A DNA stretch of 40,457 nucleotides, taken from Silene noctiflora. Its lineage: Eukaryota; Streptophyta; Magnoliopsida; Caryophyllales; Caryophyllaceae. The position numbers were made by a program, and so were the translations under genes. Below, in pieces: positions 24,271 through 36,979 of this stretch (the first letter of the stretch is position 1; each line of letters opens with the position of its first letter). The stretch covers positions 78,708 through 119,164 of the forward strand of contig VHZZ01001305.1 of the NCBI GenBank assembly GCA_009801015.1, given 5' to 3'. The notes beneath the pieces are model-generated. The model was not told the origin of the DNA. It did not search any database and worked only from the letters and a program-made list of their open reading frames with translations.

Positions 24271-27200
24271 CTAAATATGTTGGTGTATAGAAAGGTTCTT
24301 GAGCTGCTCGGGGTCGACTTGAGAAGGCGCCCGGGTCAAGGCACATTGGGCTGTGGTAGTCTTGGGGAAAGCAATCACATCCTTAATGGAACTTGCTCCT
24401 GCCAGAAGCATCACTAGTCTATCCAACCCAAAAGCAATGCCTCCTGCATTTAACAAAATTTCATCATATACCTAACAGCCTCTTTTGCAAGTAAAAGAGA
24501 ATTTTGGGGAAAACGGAAACTTTAATATACCGTGAGGAGGAGCACCCATGTCGAAGGCCTCCAAAAGATAGCCGAATTTTTCTTCGGCCTGCGTACAATG
24601 ACAAATGTGAATAATCGTCGATGCTGGAAGCTAAAAGCGACAACTGAAAGAACACATTTTGTTCCCTATGTTTGTCACCATTTTACAATGAGTCCGGTTT
24701 ACAAATTTCAACCCACAAAGATATCAGCTATTAAGTTACAAACGACTGAAATGAAAAAAGAATAACATAATTATAAAACAGCTAAACCAAATTAGTATTA
24801 GGGATTTGATTTACCTGTTCTGATGATATGCCTACAACTTCTAGAACCTTTTCTTGCACCTTGCGCTTAAATATTCTTAAACTTCCTCCTCCAATCTGAA
24901 ATTACCTCTTAGTATCAAAAGCAATAAAACACTAATTAAAAAAAGAATATAGTAAAAAGAGGATGACATTACCTCTACGCCATTGTAAACCATGTCATAG
25001 GCTAATGCTCGAGCAGAGGATAAATCCCCCATGTCTTCAGGGTTGGGCGCGGTAAATGGATGATGCAGAGCCTGCAAGCATGTCCGAGATCATCGGTTAG
25101 AACTTAGAATCACAAACAAAAGCAGTGCTGATTAAGGACAAGTGACCCTCCCTCCACCCGGATCTGGCACTTCTAAGAGATATGAGAGAAAGACCATATT
25201 GGCATCAAGCAACTGCCTTTTGTTACCAAGAATTCTAGTTAGCTTAAGTCGTACAGTCTTTAAATGGCGGTACTCATAACCTAGTTCAAGAACTGGCAGC
25301 ATGAAAAAATACTCTTTTATCCTCTTTTACACCAAAAATATGCCCAAGAATTGTAATTGTTACATTAATCAGGGATAGGACTTGATGACGAACCTGGGCA
25401 TAATAATCAACAACTATAATGAAGACACTCCAATTTGAAATGGGTGTTGATTTTCGCAGTGTACACATTTTACTCATAACAGTACGCTATTTCCCATATT
25501 ACCCCCCTTATTTCCACTCATTTAATTTTTCCTCTCAACCTTTTCATCATGTACTAATGTACTATGTATCACAACCACCGTCCATCCCCTCGTCACCCAA
25601 CCGCCATCCGCCGGCAGCCCCATGACCGGCGACCACCGACCACCGACGACGAGGGAAACCCCTTGCCGGCGACCACCCAGCTATGAGCCACCTCACTAAT
25701 CACTCTCCCCCCCAAAAAAAAACCTCAAACCGCCTCCTTCAGTGCACCATCACCACCCCGTGCGTCGGGGATGCCACCAACAGGCTCGCCCCTTTCCTGC
25801 CCCACCGCCAGTAGCCGTGCCACCCTCTTCATCGATGATCGTAAGCCCATCAGGACGCCGTACACAATAAGAAACCCCTAAATACAAAAAAGAAATTCTA
25901 ACCCTAAACAAACAAGCAGTAATTGAAGTAAATAGTTACACTATTAATCGTTAATGAACAATCAAATACTATTGTTTTCCAAATCTAATTAGTTTGATTG
26001 GAATTGCGTGTTGTTTTTTTTGCAGAGGGTAGGTGAATGGAAAGTTTTGGTAAAAATGTACTGTATTGAGTAAAAAACGTACTGCGAAAATAAATTAATA
26101 GTCAATCAATGACCATCAGTAATTAATTATTCATTGAGTGACATTAAAGAAAGATTAAGCCTGATATTCCAACAAACCTCGAGCCTCTGCTCATCATCAT
26201 TCCACTCAAACATCGGGAAATCAGTCACCCAAAGTATTGCATGCTTAGCCTGAGGCAGAGAATTTAAAATATTATAAGCAATTGAGGATGATACATATCA
26301 TAGTGAACTGCAGAATCACAACTAAGATAACAGTGGCAAACTTACATGATCAATCAAATTCAGTTCATGTGCTACATGTAGCCTTAGTCGATCTAGAGTT
26401 CTGTTCACGGACTTCTCCAAACCCACAGCAAACAAGATAAGATCACCAGATCCAGCAGCGCACAAGCTCAGTAGTTTTTCTTTGTTCTGCTGATTTAAAC
26501 TTGACTCTAAAGCAGCAATTCCTTCAATATTCCCTGCAAATCCATAAAATTGTGTAACATACAATTATACTTCCCTCGTCTCGCATAAACTTGCAATTTG
26601 ACTTTATCCTGTCTCCAGGGCTACACTTTGATCATAACTTTTTGCACTTGTGCACAAAATTTGCATACCATCACTTGAGACCTTCAGGAAAGGCAAGCCC
26701 TTTGCGCCAGATATCATTGCTTCATTATAGAGAACACCCTTCTTCAGTGCTGTATTCGAATAAACATTTGCAGCGGATGGTACACATAATGCTTTTATCA
26801 CACCTCCACTGGCCAGTGCATCTCCAAAAACTTTGAATGAGGTTCCACAAAAAATTTCAGAGACCTGCATCACGAGAAACCTGATTAGTTGATGTTGAAG
26901 TCTACCTTCCAAAAAAAAGTGAATTCTTAATGAATGTAACTCTGACTAGTTTAGAAATATCTCGCATGCATACCAAGTGTCAATGTTGGTTATTTTATAA
27001 GAAAAATCACATATTTTGGCTTAAAATGAAATTCTGTCATACACCCATACCCATGCCCGAGTGTTGGACTTGGAAATGTATACAAGAGGTACTGTGAAGA
27101 GTCGAAGCAACTCAATTCTTAATCCACCTTGTTTAAATGAGATAAGTAGCTTAACACGTGAGCTTCGAGAAACAGGACCAATCAAAATTGTTCTAGCACT

Positions 27201-30200
27201 TCTATTCATGAACACAAGCATTCAGATTTCAGACCATCTACATCTCCAATATACTATTAAGCTAATTACTACAAGGATTACCAAATTTAACAATATTCAA
27301 GGCCACATATGATGCGAAGTTAATCGCTGGAAGTTAAGTAACCAAATATCTTGCTTATTCAAAACATCATTATACGTTGTTCAAGAAATCCTCAAGAATG
27401 TGTAGCGTTATGAAAACCTAGAGAATACAAAATATAACAGGCATTAAATGAAACCTTATAATCGAACATGGAAACATGTTTTTCGTTTTATTTTTAATAA
27501 CTACTCCCAAGAATATGTCTAAAAGGTCGGCCATGAAAATCAAACAGGACGAAAACGCTTACATCTTTTAATTCAAGACCAAAACGAAGATCTGGTCTAT
27601 CCGATCCATACCGACGCATTGCTTCAGCATATGTAAGCCTTGGAAAGGGATTTGGAAGCTCAACACCTTTGATCTCCCAGAAGACCTGTAGAGCACAAAC
27701 AATTATATATCCGTTTCACGTTTTAAGAAGCTTTAAATTCAAGTATCTTCAGGTAGGTCACATGGCCATAGTAAAAGGTAAACTTTTATGGGTTGTTGAA
27801 AACAAAAGTTGCGTACACTACAGAATCATACAGTTCAAGACTACCCGGGTTAATATTGGAGATACTGACATTTTAGATGTACTGACTACTTCTGCACAAG
27901 CTAAGACTACATTGGCGTGAATAAGAAACAAAGACACAAATTTAAAGCCTGATACAAACTTCGCTGAGCTCCCAGGGGATGTAACAATAATTAAAACCAC
28001 CCTAGAACATTTGGCAAAACTTATCCGGAGGCAGCAACATGAACCAGATTATGGAACCGCTTATGTGAATCATGTGATGTGGAACTGGGAAAACAGCGTA
28101 ACTCCGCGGGAGTACATACAAGATAAATTGCAGATTGACGAACAAGGACCATACATGAACACATGGTGAATGAGGCATATAATCTAGAATGCAAAGGGGA
28201 AAACAAAGGACATTTCGGAAATAATAAATACTTCGTCAAACTTCGTAAAGGTAAACAGAACATTATCCCAATGTCTCAAAAGATCATATGATTGGGTAAG
28301 TGGTGTGGTATCTACACAACTTACATCAGAAAAAGAACATTATCCTGTTACGAATGCCCCTATAATAAAAAAAATTTGCGTCGATAGTGGCATGAATCAT
28401 GGCCACTTTTCATCAGAAAAAGAGCTTACGATGAGTCATTTTATTTAATCCATTATACTCTAAAGTCTAGAGCCAAAAAAAAGGGTGAGATTTTAGCTAC
28501 GTTGGAAATGGAAAAAACGCCCGTAGCAAAGTATAACCCCCATTTCCTTGGTAAAAATTCTCAAATCGCTGACAGAATGACAAGACAATGAGCCTGGACT
28601 TGTATACTATAAGCAAATATGTCTATATCCTCCATGTCTATTCAATGCATGAAAGAGGAACAGCCACAGAATATTCAGGGAAACAACAATGCATGTGATA
28701 TTATATCAAACAGGGGCATTGTAATTACATACACAAGACCTCACTGAGATGCATATACTACCACCAGCTACACAGTGTCAACATTTTCCTAAATTCTATA
28801 ACATTTTTCAAATTATCATACTTCAGGCGTCAACTGCATAGCTTGCATACAAACCTTTCTTATAAGATCTTCATTTAACTTTAACATCTCATCCATAGGA
28901 GTGAAGGCCAACTCTAAATCTAGTTGTGTGAACTCAGGTTGCCTATCGGCTCTCAGATCTTCATCCCGAAAGCACCTGCAGGGTTGAAGCAAAGATGAGA
29001 ACGTACACGTATCACAAAAATCCATTTTGTATTTTTCGTCAACAAATTGCCTTCTTTGGGGTTATTTTTTTGTTGGATTTCATACTTCTGTTGACCCATA
29101 CTAATAACAAATTCAGGTTTTAAAGATGGCAAGATTAGGTCCTGGCTCGAAATGAGCTCAAGTACCCCAAATTATAGAATACAACGTTATAAATTCTAGA
29201 AACAGCGATTAACAAAAATTAAGAGTAATGTTTTAACAATTTAATAAAGTACTGAACTTGAGCTTACCTTGCCACTTGATAGTATCTATTAAACCCGGAG
29301 GCCATTAGCATTTGCTTGAACAACTGAGGGCTTTGAGGCAATGCATAGAACATTCCTGGCTTCATACATATTCAGGTGAGTATAAGTAGCACTTATTAGA
29401 AAGCAACTGAAAAACTGGCTATTACAGTCAACCTTTCATTTGTAGTACATCAGAAAAAGACCAACATGCCAATACCTGAACTCTTGAAGGCACTAAATAA
29501 TCTCGTGCACCCTCAGGGGTCGACCTACAGAGAATTGGAGTCTCAATCTGCCCTAAATCCAACAAAAATATCAGGATATCATTATGAATATCTAAAAGAT
29601 AGTTGAAAAGTTACAAAAGCAAATATATGAATTAGTCGAAAAAATATCAGACCTCCACAAACCCATGTACATCTTCCAGGTATCTTCGTAATAGTTTCAC
29701 AACGCTATGTCGCAAAATTATGTTCGAAGTCATTTGCTGTCGACGCAAGTCTAAGCACCGGTATCTACATTGACATATAGGCAAATGTAATATAGTTTTT
29801 GCAGAGGCCCAAGGAGATTAAAAAATTGCTTAATTACTGTGTAGTGTGTTCACATGTTGACTTTTCTTACGAGCTACGAACAAATGAATGCGATTATAAT
29901 TAAGAGGCACCAAGGAAGTGATGCGCACGTACAGTAAGAGAGTTAGAGCACAAATATGTTGAAACAATCAGAACAATTAAATGTTTGAAGTACATATAAA
30001 CATGCAGCTACATCATAAGTAACTAAGCTCCAACTACAACCCAAGTTGCTTGAACCTTTCATTTTTCTTAAAATACCCTAGTGGAATACTTGATACTCGA
30101 ACATGAAAAATAAATCCTTGAAATTCCATCAGGCCAAAAAGCTTGAACCTTTATGAAAGTAGTTTGATCTTATGTCTTTGAGTAACTTTAAGGTGACTCC

Positions 30201-33200
30201 TACATTTCTCCATTCGTATAGGATGGTAAATGGATTAAGTAGAATCCGCGTCGGTCTCGGTCAATTGACTTTTAAAAATATGAACATCAAACTTACGTTT
30301 TTTTACTCTTTTGAAAATAGCTCGGTTCCATTCAAGCTAGATTTAACAATCTAAAGTTCAAATGTTATAACTGAAACAAGAGGTCAGACAGTGCGGGTAA
30401 CCTGTGATATAATAAATTCAGATATAAAAGTGTCCCACCCACATCTTTGAGAAACCTAGGTTGGGACAGGGTGTGTCATACTCTAAGACCATCCCCAAGC
30501 AAGCGTCAAGTTAATTGGGTCACCACCCATTTTTACTCTTTAATCCCACCTTATTTATCTTGACCCATTTGCACCCTCCCATCCACCTAGGTCATCAATC
30601 CAATCATTTTTCACTTTCCAACCTTTCCAATCATTTCCCACATTCTCTAGCCCACCAAAACCTCTCTCTTACTTTTTCGATGACTATTTACTAAAATTAT
30701 AAGTAAGTTAATACTTTTCTAACTTTGTAAATATCTTAATATTAAAATAATAAATTAAATCCGGATAATAAATTAAAAACTAATTTTAAAATTAGTATAA
30801 TAATTAAAAAACAATTACATTAACAGTTATATTTAATGGTCGTAACTCGTAACCGAAATTGTGAAAATAAAGACACCAATATCCCTTAATTAAAGACACC
30901 AATAATTCAATACCCCTGCCTAAGGGTGTGTTTGGATAGGGGAATTTGGAGGGAAAGGGAGGGGAGGGATTTGGAGGGATGAGAAATCCTTTGCTTGGTT
31001 AGCAAAATGGAGGTGGAGGGATTTGGAGAGGAAGGAAAATGGATCCTCCATTTCCCTCCTTCAAGCCAAATTATTTCCCCTTCAATAAAGGAAAGATTTG
31101 GAGGGAAAATGACCTCCTCCATTCTCTCTCCCCTTCCCTTCCCTCCCTTTCCTTTCCCTCCTTACCCCTCCCTTCCCTTTCCCTCATTTTTTGGTATCCA
31201 AACACACCCTAATTGTTTGATCTTGTGAGACACACACATATTTGGGCGTATTTGACAAACACAGTAAAACAATTCAATACCCCCTGCCAATTTCTTTTTT
31301 TCTGTCCTTTTTTTGTCTTCAACCAATCATTGGTTGACACCTAGAAGGTCATCAAATGGGTCAATTTGAGGAAAAGAGGTCATCAATTGACCCCTTGGCC
31401 ACTCCTTGGGTCATCCTAATTTTTTGCTTAACTATTTATTAAGATGACCCAACAAGGTCATGACCTCCCAATTGACGTTGCTTGGGAGTGGTCTAACCAC
31501 AACATCGCAATCACATAACCCAGTGCCTCAAAGGTTACCGTTTTGGAGAGTTAAGATTGAATGAAAGTTAAGGAATAATGAAGCTTCAGATCCATTGTAG
31601 ATGGAAATCCAACATAATATAAACGCTACATGGAAAATTGACAGAAAAACTACCTCAATCGAATTTCTTCCTTCACAGAGTCTTTTACATCATCCGAAGT
31701 AGTGATTATAATGGGCAACTTGCCCCTGACAGCATTCAAGACTTGAACATGCTCAGCAGCAACCTGCCAATGAATGTGAACAAGATTGTGATAAGCTTTG
31801 GCAATGGCTGATTTATTTATGCACCTTAACACCTCTAATTGCGTATATGCTCTACGATTACAAGTCATATGTTAATAATTTCCTTTGTCAATCATTTTCA
31901 CATATATACCAGAAAGAACTTCTCTTAGGAGCGTCAACCCTTCCAAATTGGATGATAAAAGACAGTTCATAAGGTCCAACGAACATCCTAAAACCACAAT
32001 AACAGAAATGTAATCATACATACCTCTACCATCCCGGTTTCCATCTTTTTATTGACAGCTTCACTTGGGCGTAGGCGAACAACTCCTTTGACAGCAATCA
32101 CATACTCAAGCCTTACGTCGTTCACCAAAGAGTGTGCTTGGGGAAACTCATTGGGGAGTGTTGTAATCTAGTCACAATGAACAAATAACATATCTTAGAC
32201 CTAAGCCAAGATCAACATAATCTACCCTCATTGTTGAAATGGTCGAGAACTCAGATAGGCCCAACTGTATGTCTTATACAGCTAAACTGTCATATAGTGA
32301 AGGTTAACTTAAAAACATTACAAATCAATAACACACAAGGGATCATGAGAAGTAGAATAGATTTTAAAGGATCGAGAACAAGGTTTTAGCCTCTACGACA
32401 GTAAGAACACTCCCCCAAACAAGCAACCACTGCTAAACAGCATAATAGTTCTCACGACAAGATTACTTATTTCATTTCTTTTATTCGTCTATCCCGTAAT
32501 CATCACCCATAATCTACCCCCATCATTAGCACAGTCTCGCGAGGTTAAAAAGTAAGCTTTTAGAAATATGCATCCACTGGACAAGAATATCTTTCAAATT
32601 TTGGAGCGGGTCTTAAATTATAACCCAGAAACTCCCTTTGATTCATTATAACACGGAGCAATACTACTAACCTAATCGTCTCAGAATCCACTAAAACACG
32701 ATATGGTTTTGGCTACAAAAACGTCAATGAAACGAAAGATATTAACTAGATGACAAGTGGACCAAATTGAGTGTGGAGGATCAAATTGTCCATCAAAGGC
32801 ATTACTATAATAGAAAGGTAAACAATTGACGGAGACACCCTAAAATGGAATAGGTAAACAAATGATCGAGACGGAGGGAGTATCATATTAACTAAATTGC
32901 CAGACGAGAAGTTGCTCCTATAAACCATCTCACGCACCCAAGACAAAAACAACATGGTAAATAAATCAACATTACTAGCATTACAGGCAATCGAATCAAA
33001 CAGAATTAAGAAAACCAGCATAACACCTAATTCCTCAGCTAACAGTATCGATTTCCGCAATTTAAGGGAAGCTGCAATGGCAATTCTGATGCTGACGAGC
33101 TCCGAACCCAAGTCATAAATATCATTCAAACAATGAGAAAAACCCGAAAAATAAAAAAGGAAAAACCTGAACAATGCCAGTGTGGTCTCTAAGACTAACA

Positions 33201-33541
33201 AAAGTGAGGCTACCATGGACCCGATGAAGAGCAACCCACCCGCAAAGAGTGACCCGTTTACCAACATCAGCCTCACCCAACTCCCCGCATAAAGCGGTCC
33301 GTGAAACCCATTGAAGAGACCCGTTTGTGGGTTTAATCGGGTCGTGGGGGTCAGCGGTCGGGGCAGGGGTAGCTGAAGCGGGCAGAGAACAGAGAGGACG
33401 GGCAGGCAAAAAGGGAGAAGATGAAGATGAAGAATGGTGGAGATTGAGTTTTTGGGAGAGGAGAATTGTGGGGAAGAGAAAAGGGGGTTTAGGACGGAGT
33501 GTTAGTAGTGGAAATGGTAGTGTTCTTAGTAATTTCGCCAT
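24271..33541 (-). CDS. Aspartyl-tRNA synthetase, chloroplast/mitochondrial, bacterial type
   Basis: Charges organellar tRNA-Asp. Fifteen exons from the 5' end: 33167-33541, 32024-32167, 31654-31763, 29653-29764, 29476-29547, 29268-29359, 28855-28975, 27563-27685, 26669-26864, 26346-26533, 26178-26249, 24973-25071, 24815-24895, 24531-24588, 24271-24443; 671 residues, like the Arabidopsis organellar enzyme. A Ser/Pro/Leu-rich leader of about 75 residues fits organelle import. Then come the OB-fold anticodon domain ([10 protein letters not shown] to about 175), class II motif 1 around [19 protein letters not shown], motif 2 FRDED at 304-308, and the bacterial GAD insertion (about 384-511). Next are [20 protein letters not shown] and motif 3 GGIAFGLDR at 615-623. 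The GAD insert separates it from eukaryotic cytosolic AspRS. The ATG at 33541 is the first in frame. It is convergent with PRS. Several introns carry transposons but all splice frames hold. Confidence 0.95.
25450..26091. mobile_element. Inverted-repeat element with GC-rich core in AspRS intron 11
   Basis: The left end ATTTTCGCAGTGTACACA and the right end (reversed ATTTTCGCAGTACGTTTT) are inverted copies that both continue into TTTTACTCA / TTTTTACTCA. The interior has a C-rich block (25570-25870) in an otherwise AT-rich intron. A related element sits at 33888-34574 in the opposite orientation. No clean target duplication is visible here. The family is unknown, possibly Mutator-like. Confidence 0.65.
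30487..31493. mobile_element. PIF/Harbinger-type non-autonomous element in AspRS intron 3
   Basis: The ends are GACCATCCCCAAGCAA and, from the right, GACCACTCCCAAGCAA. Both sides carry TAA (30484-30486 and 31494-31496), the 3-bp duplication of PIF/Harbinger (Tourist) elements. Another Tourist-like element is inserted inside; without it the outer element is about 718 bp. It has no transposase. Confidence 0.75.
30924..31209. mobile_element. Tourist-like MITE nested in the Harbinger-type element
   Basis: 286 bp. The ends are GGGTGTGTTTGGATA and its inverse TATCCAAACACACCC, perfect over 15 bases. TAA lies on both sides (30921-30923 and 31210-31212). The left half is purine-rich (GGAGGG repeats) and the right half pyrimidine-rich (CCCTTCC repeats), so the two halves can pair. 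Confidence 0.88.
32750..32882 (-). repeat. Stowaway-like remnant in AspRS intron 1
   Basis: Read on the minus strand it starts TACTCCCTCCGTCTCGATCA, the plant CTCCCTCCGT terminus associated with Stowaway elements, followed by TTTGTTTACCTATTCC. The second terminus is not clear, so the far boundary is approximate. Confidence 0.45.
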
Positions 33542-33762
33542 TTTTGTGCTGCTTCAAGGAACTCGATAAGAAAAGTGAGGCAAACCAGATTTCGCCGGCG
33601 GGTAAGTGGTAAGCAAGTTTAGGGGTGGATCGGAAAAATGGACTATAGGATTATCGGATCTAAATTTATCCAAACCGGTTAACTTGGGTTCAGAGTATAT
33701 CAATAAAATTTGCTTTTTTTAAGAGTAAATATTACTCGAAACATGTTATGAAAATATCAACA
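33542..33762 (-). promoter_or_regulatory. Short upstream region of AspRS
   Basis: Only 221 bp separate the AspRS start codon from the first Helitron. The region holds the 5' UTR and proximal promoter. No TATA box was identified. Any farther promoter elements would now lie beyond the transposon cluster. Confidence 0.4.
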
Positions 33763-35150
33763 TCTCTTATATACTAAAAGATTAACACATGTTACAAATT
33801 TCCCGCTCAATATTCCCACCGCCCATGTATGTTAAAGAGTATTGAAAAATTGTACTCAATGGTATATTCTGACGACCTTTATTATCGTAATTTATTTTCA
33901 CAGTACGTTTTTTACTCATTATAGTACTTTTTGCACTAAACTTTCCATTTGTTTGTCCTTCACTCAAAAAAAACATTAAACCCAATTCTCTCCCTTCTCT
34001 CTAATATTAAAACCTTTACCATCTTCAACTACATTTAAATTCTTCAATTATGAACGATTATTCAAGTAACGAACAGGTAATTAATTCGTTAATCCTATAT
34101 TACTTATTAATTTGACAATTTTTTATAATTTAGTTTTCTTAATTAGGGTTTATGGTGTAACATAATTAAGGTGTAGTAAATTACAAACTAAAAAAAATAA
34201 AAAAAATTCAATGTATAACCGCCGGCCACACCCGCCATCACCACAGCCGCATCATCACCACAACCACATCATCACCACCGACGCACCACCACCACGTCAT
34301 CGCCGACGACGCACCACCAAAAACGCATCGCCCCTATACCGACAAACCACCACCGACGTACCACCACTGGCGGCGACCAGGCCGGCAGGCGGCTACTCCT
34401 TTATCTCGATGTCGACATCAACGGCCTAATTAGTTGCCTTGTGAAATTTGAGATAAATTGATGTTTTAGCATAAGAGAGAAAACAATAGAGAGAGGTTAG
34501 GGAGGGAAAATGGGAGGGGTAATATTGTCATCGGTGTACTATATTGAGTAAAATGTGTATTGCGAAAATCGGGACCCTATTATTCTCTAAATATACTCTA
34601 GCCAAATTTTCTAAATATACTCATTGTTAATTGGCTCCACTAATTAGTTACACTAATTGACAAGTATATACCGAAATGATTTACACATATTCATCAATCT
34701 CTACCTAGATTATCTCCCAATCCTTAACTTCTTAATATATAATATAATCCTTACCTTCTTAATATATAATATAATAATTCCAAGTTCCTTATCTTCTCAA
34801 TCTCTACCATAAATACATATATACATATATTGTTTACCGGTTTTCTTTACAAGGCTAATACGCATTTTAATTAGATTTTACATCTAATTTCAATGTATTA
34901 TTAATATCATAAATTATTTTTAATAGTAAAGTATGATATTTAATAATATTCACAGTTTAAAGCAAAAATAAGTTAACTTAAAGTGTCTTTTGAAGGTGGT
35001 AATTTTTTTCGACCTCTTACTAATATTATATTAGTATATTGTAACATTAAATTAAAAGTACAATTAATTTATGCAAATAATTTTATTGAGACTTTCTCCT
35101 TATAAATCAAATTTAAAAAATATCGTGTTGTAGCACGGGATGTATACTAG
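33763..35150 (+). mobile_element. Non-autonomous Helitron 1
   Basis: It begins TCTCTTATATACTAAAAG after an A (33762). It ends with the hairpin CGTGTTGTAGCACG, ten bases, then CTAG at 35150, followed by T. These are Helitron hallmarks: TC start, CTRR end with a hairpin about 10 bases upstream, A/T insertion site and no target duplication. It contains a nested inverted-repeat element (33888-34574), so the Helitron itself is about 0.7 kb. No Rep/helicase gene. Confidence 0.85.
33888..34574. mobile_element. Inverted-repeat element nested in Helitron 1
   Basis: The left end TAATTTATTTTCACAGTACG and the right end (reversed GATTTTCGCAATACACATTT) match the element at 25450-26091 in opposite orientation. 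The core at 34210-34400 is C-rich. The flanks CCTTTATTATC and CCCTATTATTC resemble a worn 9-10 bp duplication. Helitron 2 has a single TTCTATTATC at this site, so the element arrived after the Helitron. Confidence 0.65.
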
Positions 35151-35313
35151 TCATATATATACTAAAAGATTAACACATCTTAAAAATTCCCGCTCAAAAT
35201 TCCCGCCCATGTATGTAAAGTGTATTGAAAGATTGCGCTCAATGTTATATTCTGACTAATTCTATTATCTAAATATATTTTAGCCAAATCTTTTTTAAAT
35301 ACAGCCACGGTTA

Positions 35314-36615
35314 CTTTTTCACATACGGATTTTACTCTTTCATATAAATTTTTTCATTAACTTTCCATATCTTACCCTTTTAAAAATCTAAACAAATTAA
35401 CTCTTATGTGTACCATTTTCCCTAAATCGAATCTAATTGCTCTAAAAACTTGAAAAATGGATCATAATTTTCTAATTAGTGAAATAATTTAGTCGTTTAT
35501 CAATCATTAATATATTTTGTTGAAATTTTAAGGATTTATTAATTAGTGAAATTAATATATTTAGTTTTTTATCAATTAGGGTTTATAGTTATATTCGCAT
35601 TACAAGTAACAATGATAGATTTCAATCCATTTGATTTATGCGGTTCTTCAGACCTACGAGGGACACTAGTGAATTACTGGATCGACTGATGTTAGTGGTG
35701 AATTCAAACTAAAACACGTTGCCATAAATACCAATTTCTTGGCATTACGTTCAATTCTAAGTAATTTGTCATGAATACCAATCTATGTTTCCTTTTGGCT
35801 CCGTTCCAGTACAGCATATCACCATAAATGTTGTATAATCAATTATATCCCTCTCCATTTAATATACGGATCATCATCCACATTGTTACGTAACAATTTG
35901 GTCGGACAAGAGAGCAGGGTTGGTTTGGCCGGAGTAAGGTTGGATGGAATGGGTTGCTGAGGGAGATGAATAAAATCAGGTCAAGGATTAAAAAAATAAC
36001 AAGGGTAAAATTATAAAAGGTGTATGTGAAAAACTAAGGGATATTCTATGGTGTACCTCCGAGTTTTTCGGTTTTCTATGTTGTACCCCTATATTTTTGA
36101 AATTTTATGGTATACCCCTAAACTCTATACATTAGTCTATACAATGACCTTATTCATTGTCTTTGCTAGCTTAATGTCTTAATTGAACTATTAAATCGTT
36201 TATTTATCATTCCAATTGCTTGACAACNGATACATTTACTTATTAGTTCGCCGAATAATCATTAACCCACCAAATAGTATACGAATTTAACTCAAATTCA
36301 TCAAACCGCCATTATTATTTCATGCTTCAGAACAGAGGTTTTAAATAATAGTTTGTGTTTATTAAAAGTGATTTGTGATGCTTCTCGTATAGGATGGTGA
36401 TACAACATTAATAAGTCAAAATAAAAGTCAAGTTACGACTGTTTTATAATGATAAAGTTATTGGGGATTTGAAGGAGGTCATGATGGAGAATAAGTTAGA
36501 AGTTTAGGGGTACATCATACAATTTCAAAAAATTAAGGGTATAATATAGAAAACCGAAAAATACAAGGGCATACCGTAGAATATCCCAAAAACTAAAATT
36601 TGTATGTGAAAAAGC
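35314..36615. mobile_element. Inverted-repeat element nested in Helitron 2
   Basis: The left end CTTTTTCACATACGGATTTT and the right end (reversed GCTTTTTCACATACAAATTT) are inverted. They distantly resemble the TTTTCGCAGTACGTTTTTTA ends seen at 25450 and 33888. The interior is split by the Mutator-like element at 36038-36587. No coding frame. The target duplication is unclear. Confidence 0.55.
36038..36587. mobile_element. Mutator-like (MULE) miniature element
   Basis: 550 bp with 85-bp inverted termini at 36038-36122 and 36503-36587. Both begin GGGATATTCTA, with scattered mismatches further in. The exact 9-bp direct repeat AAAAACTAA flanks it (36029-36037 and 36588-36596). Long termini plus a 9-bp duplication define MULE-type elements. 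It has no transposase. Confidence 0.9.
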
Positions 36616-36979
36616 ACGACCCATCCCGTATATACATATATATATACTAAAATGATTTAACAATATCCATCAATCTCTACTAGATTATCTAGCAAATTTC
36701 TTACCTTCTTAATAATATAATAATTCCAAACTTCTTACCTTCTCAATCTATACCCTAAATACCTATATACAGATATTGTTTTTACCGGTTTTCTTTTACA
36801 AGGCTAATACGCGTTTTAATTAGATTTTACATCTAACTTAAATATATTATTAATGTCATATTTTTTTCTTAATAGTAAAGTATAATAATATTAGTAGTTT
36901 AAGTCAAAACTAACTTAACTTAAAAGTGTCTTTTGACGGTAGTAACTTTCTTTTCTACCTATTACTAATATTATATTAG

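Noticed and set aside
30907..31228. Overlapping Ser/Pro-rich frames on both strands
   Set aside because: They are translations of the purine/pyrimidine arms of the Tourist-like MITE.
32746..33276. 176-codon minus-strand open frame
   Set aside because: It runs from a different frame of AspRS exon 1 through the donor into intron 1. The real exon ends at 33167 and the frame has no family resemblance.
33327..33569. 80-codon plus-strand frame
   Set aside because: It is antisense to AspRS exon 1, where GC-rich coding sequence opens the reverse strand by chance.
34211..34429. Pro/His/Arg-rich open frame on +
   Set aside because: It is the translated C-rich core of a nested transposable element, low complexity, with no start or domain support.
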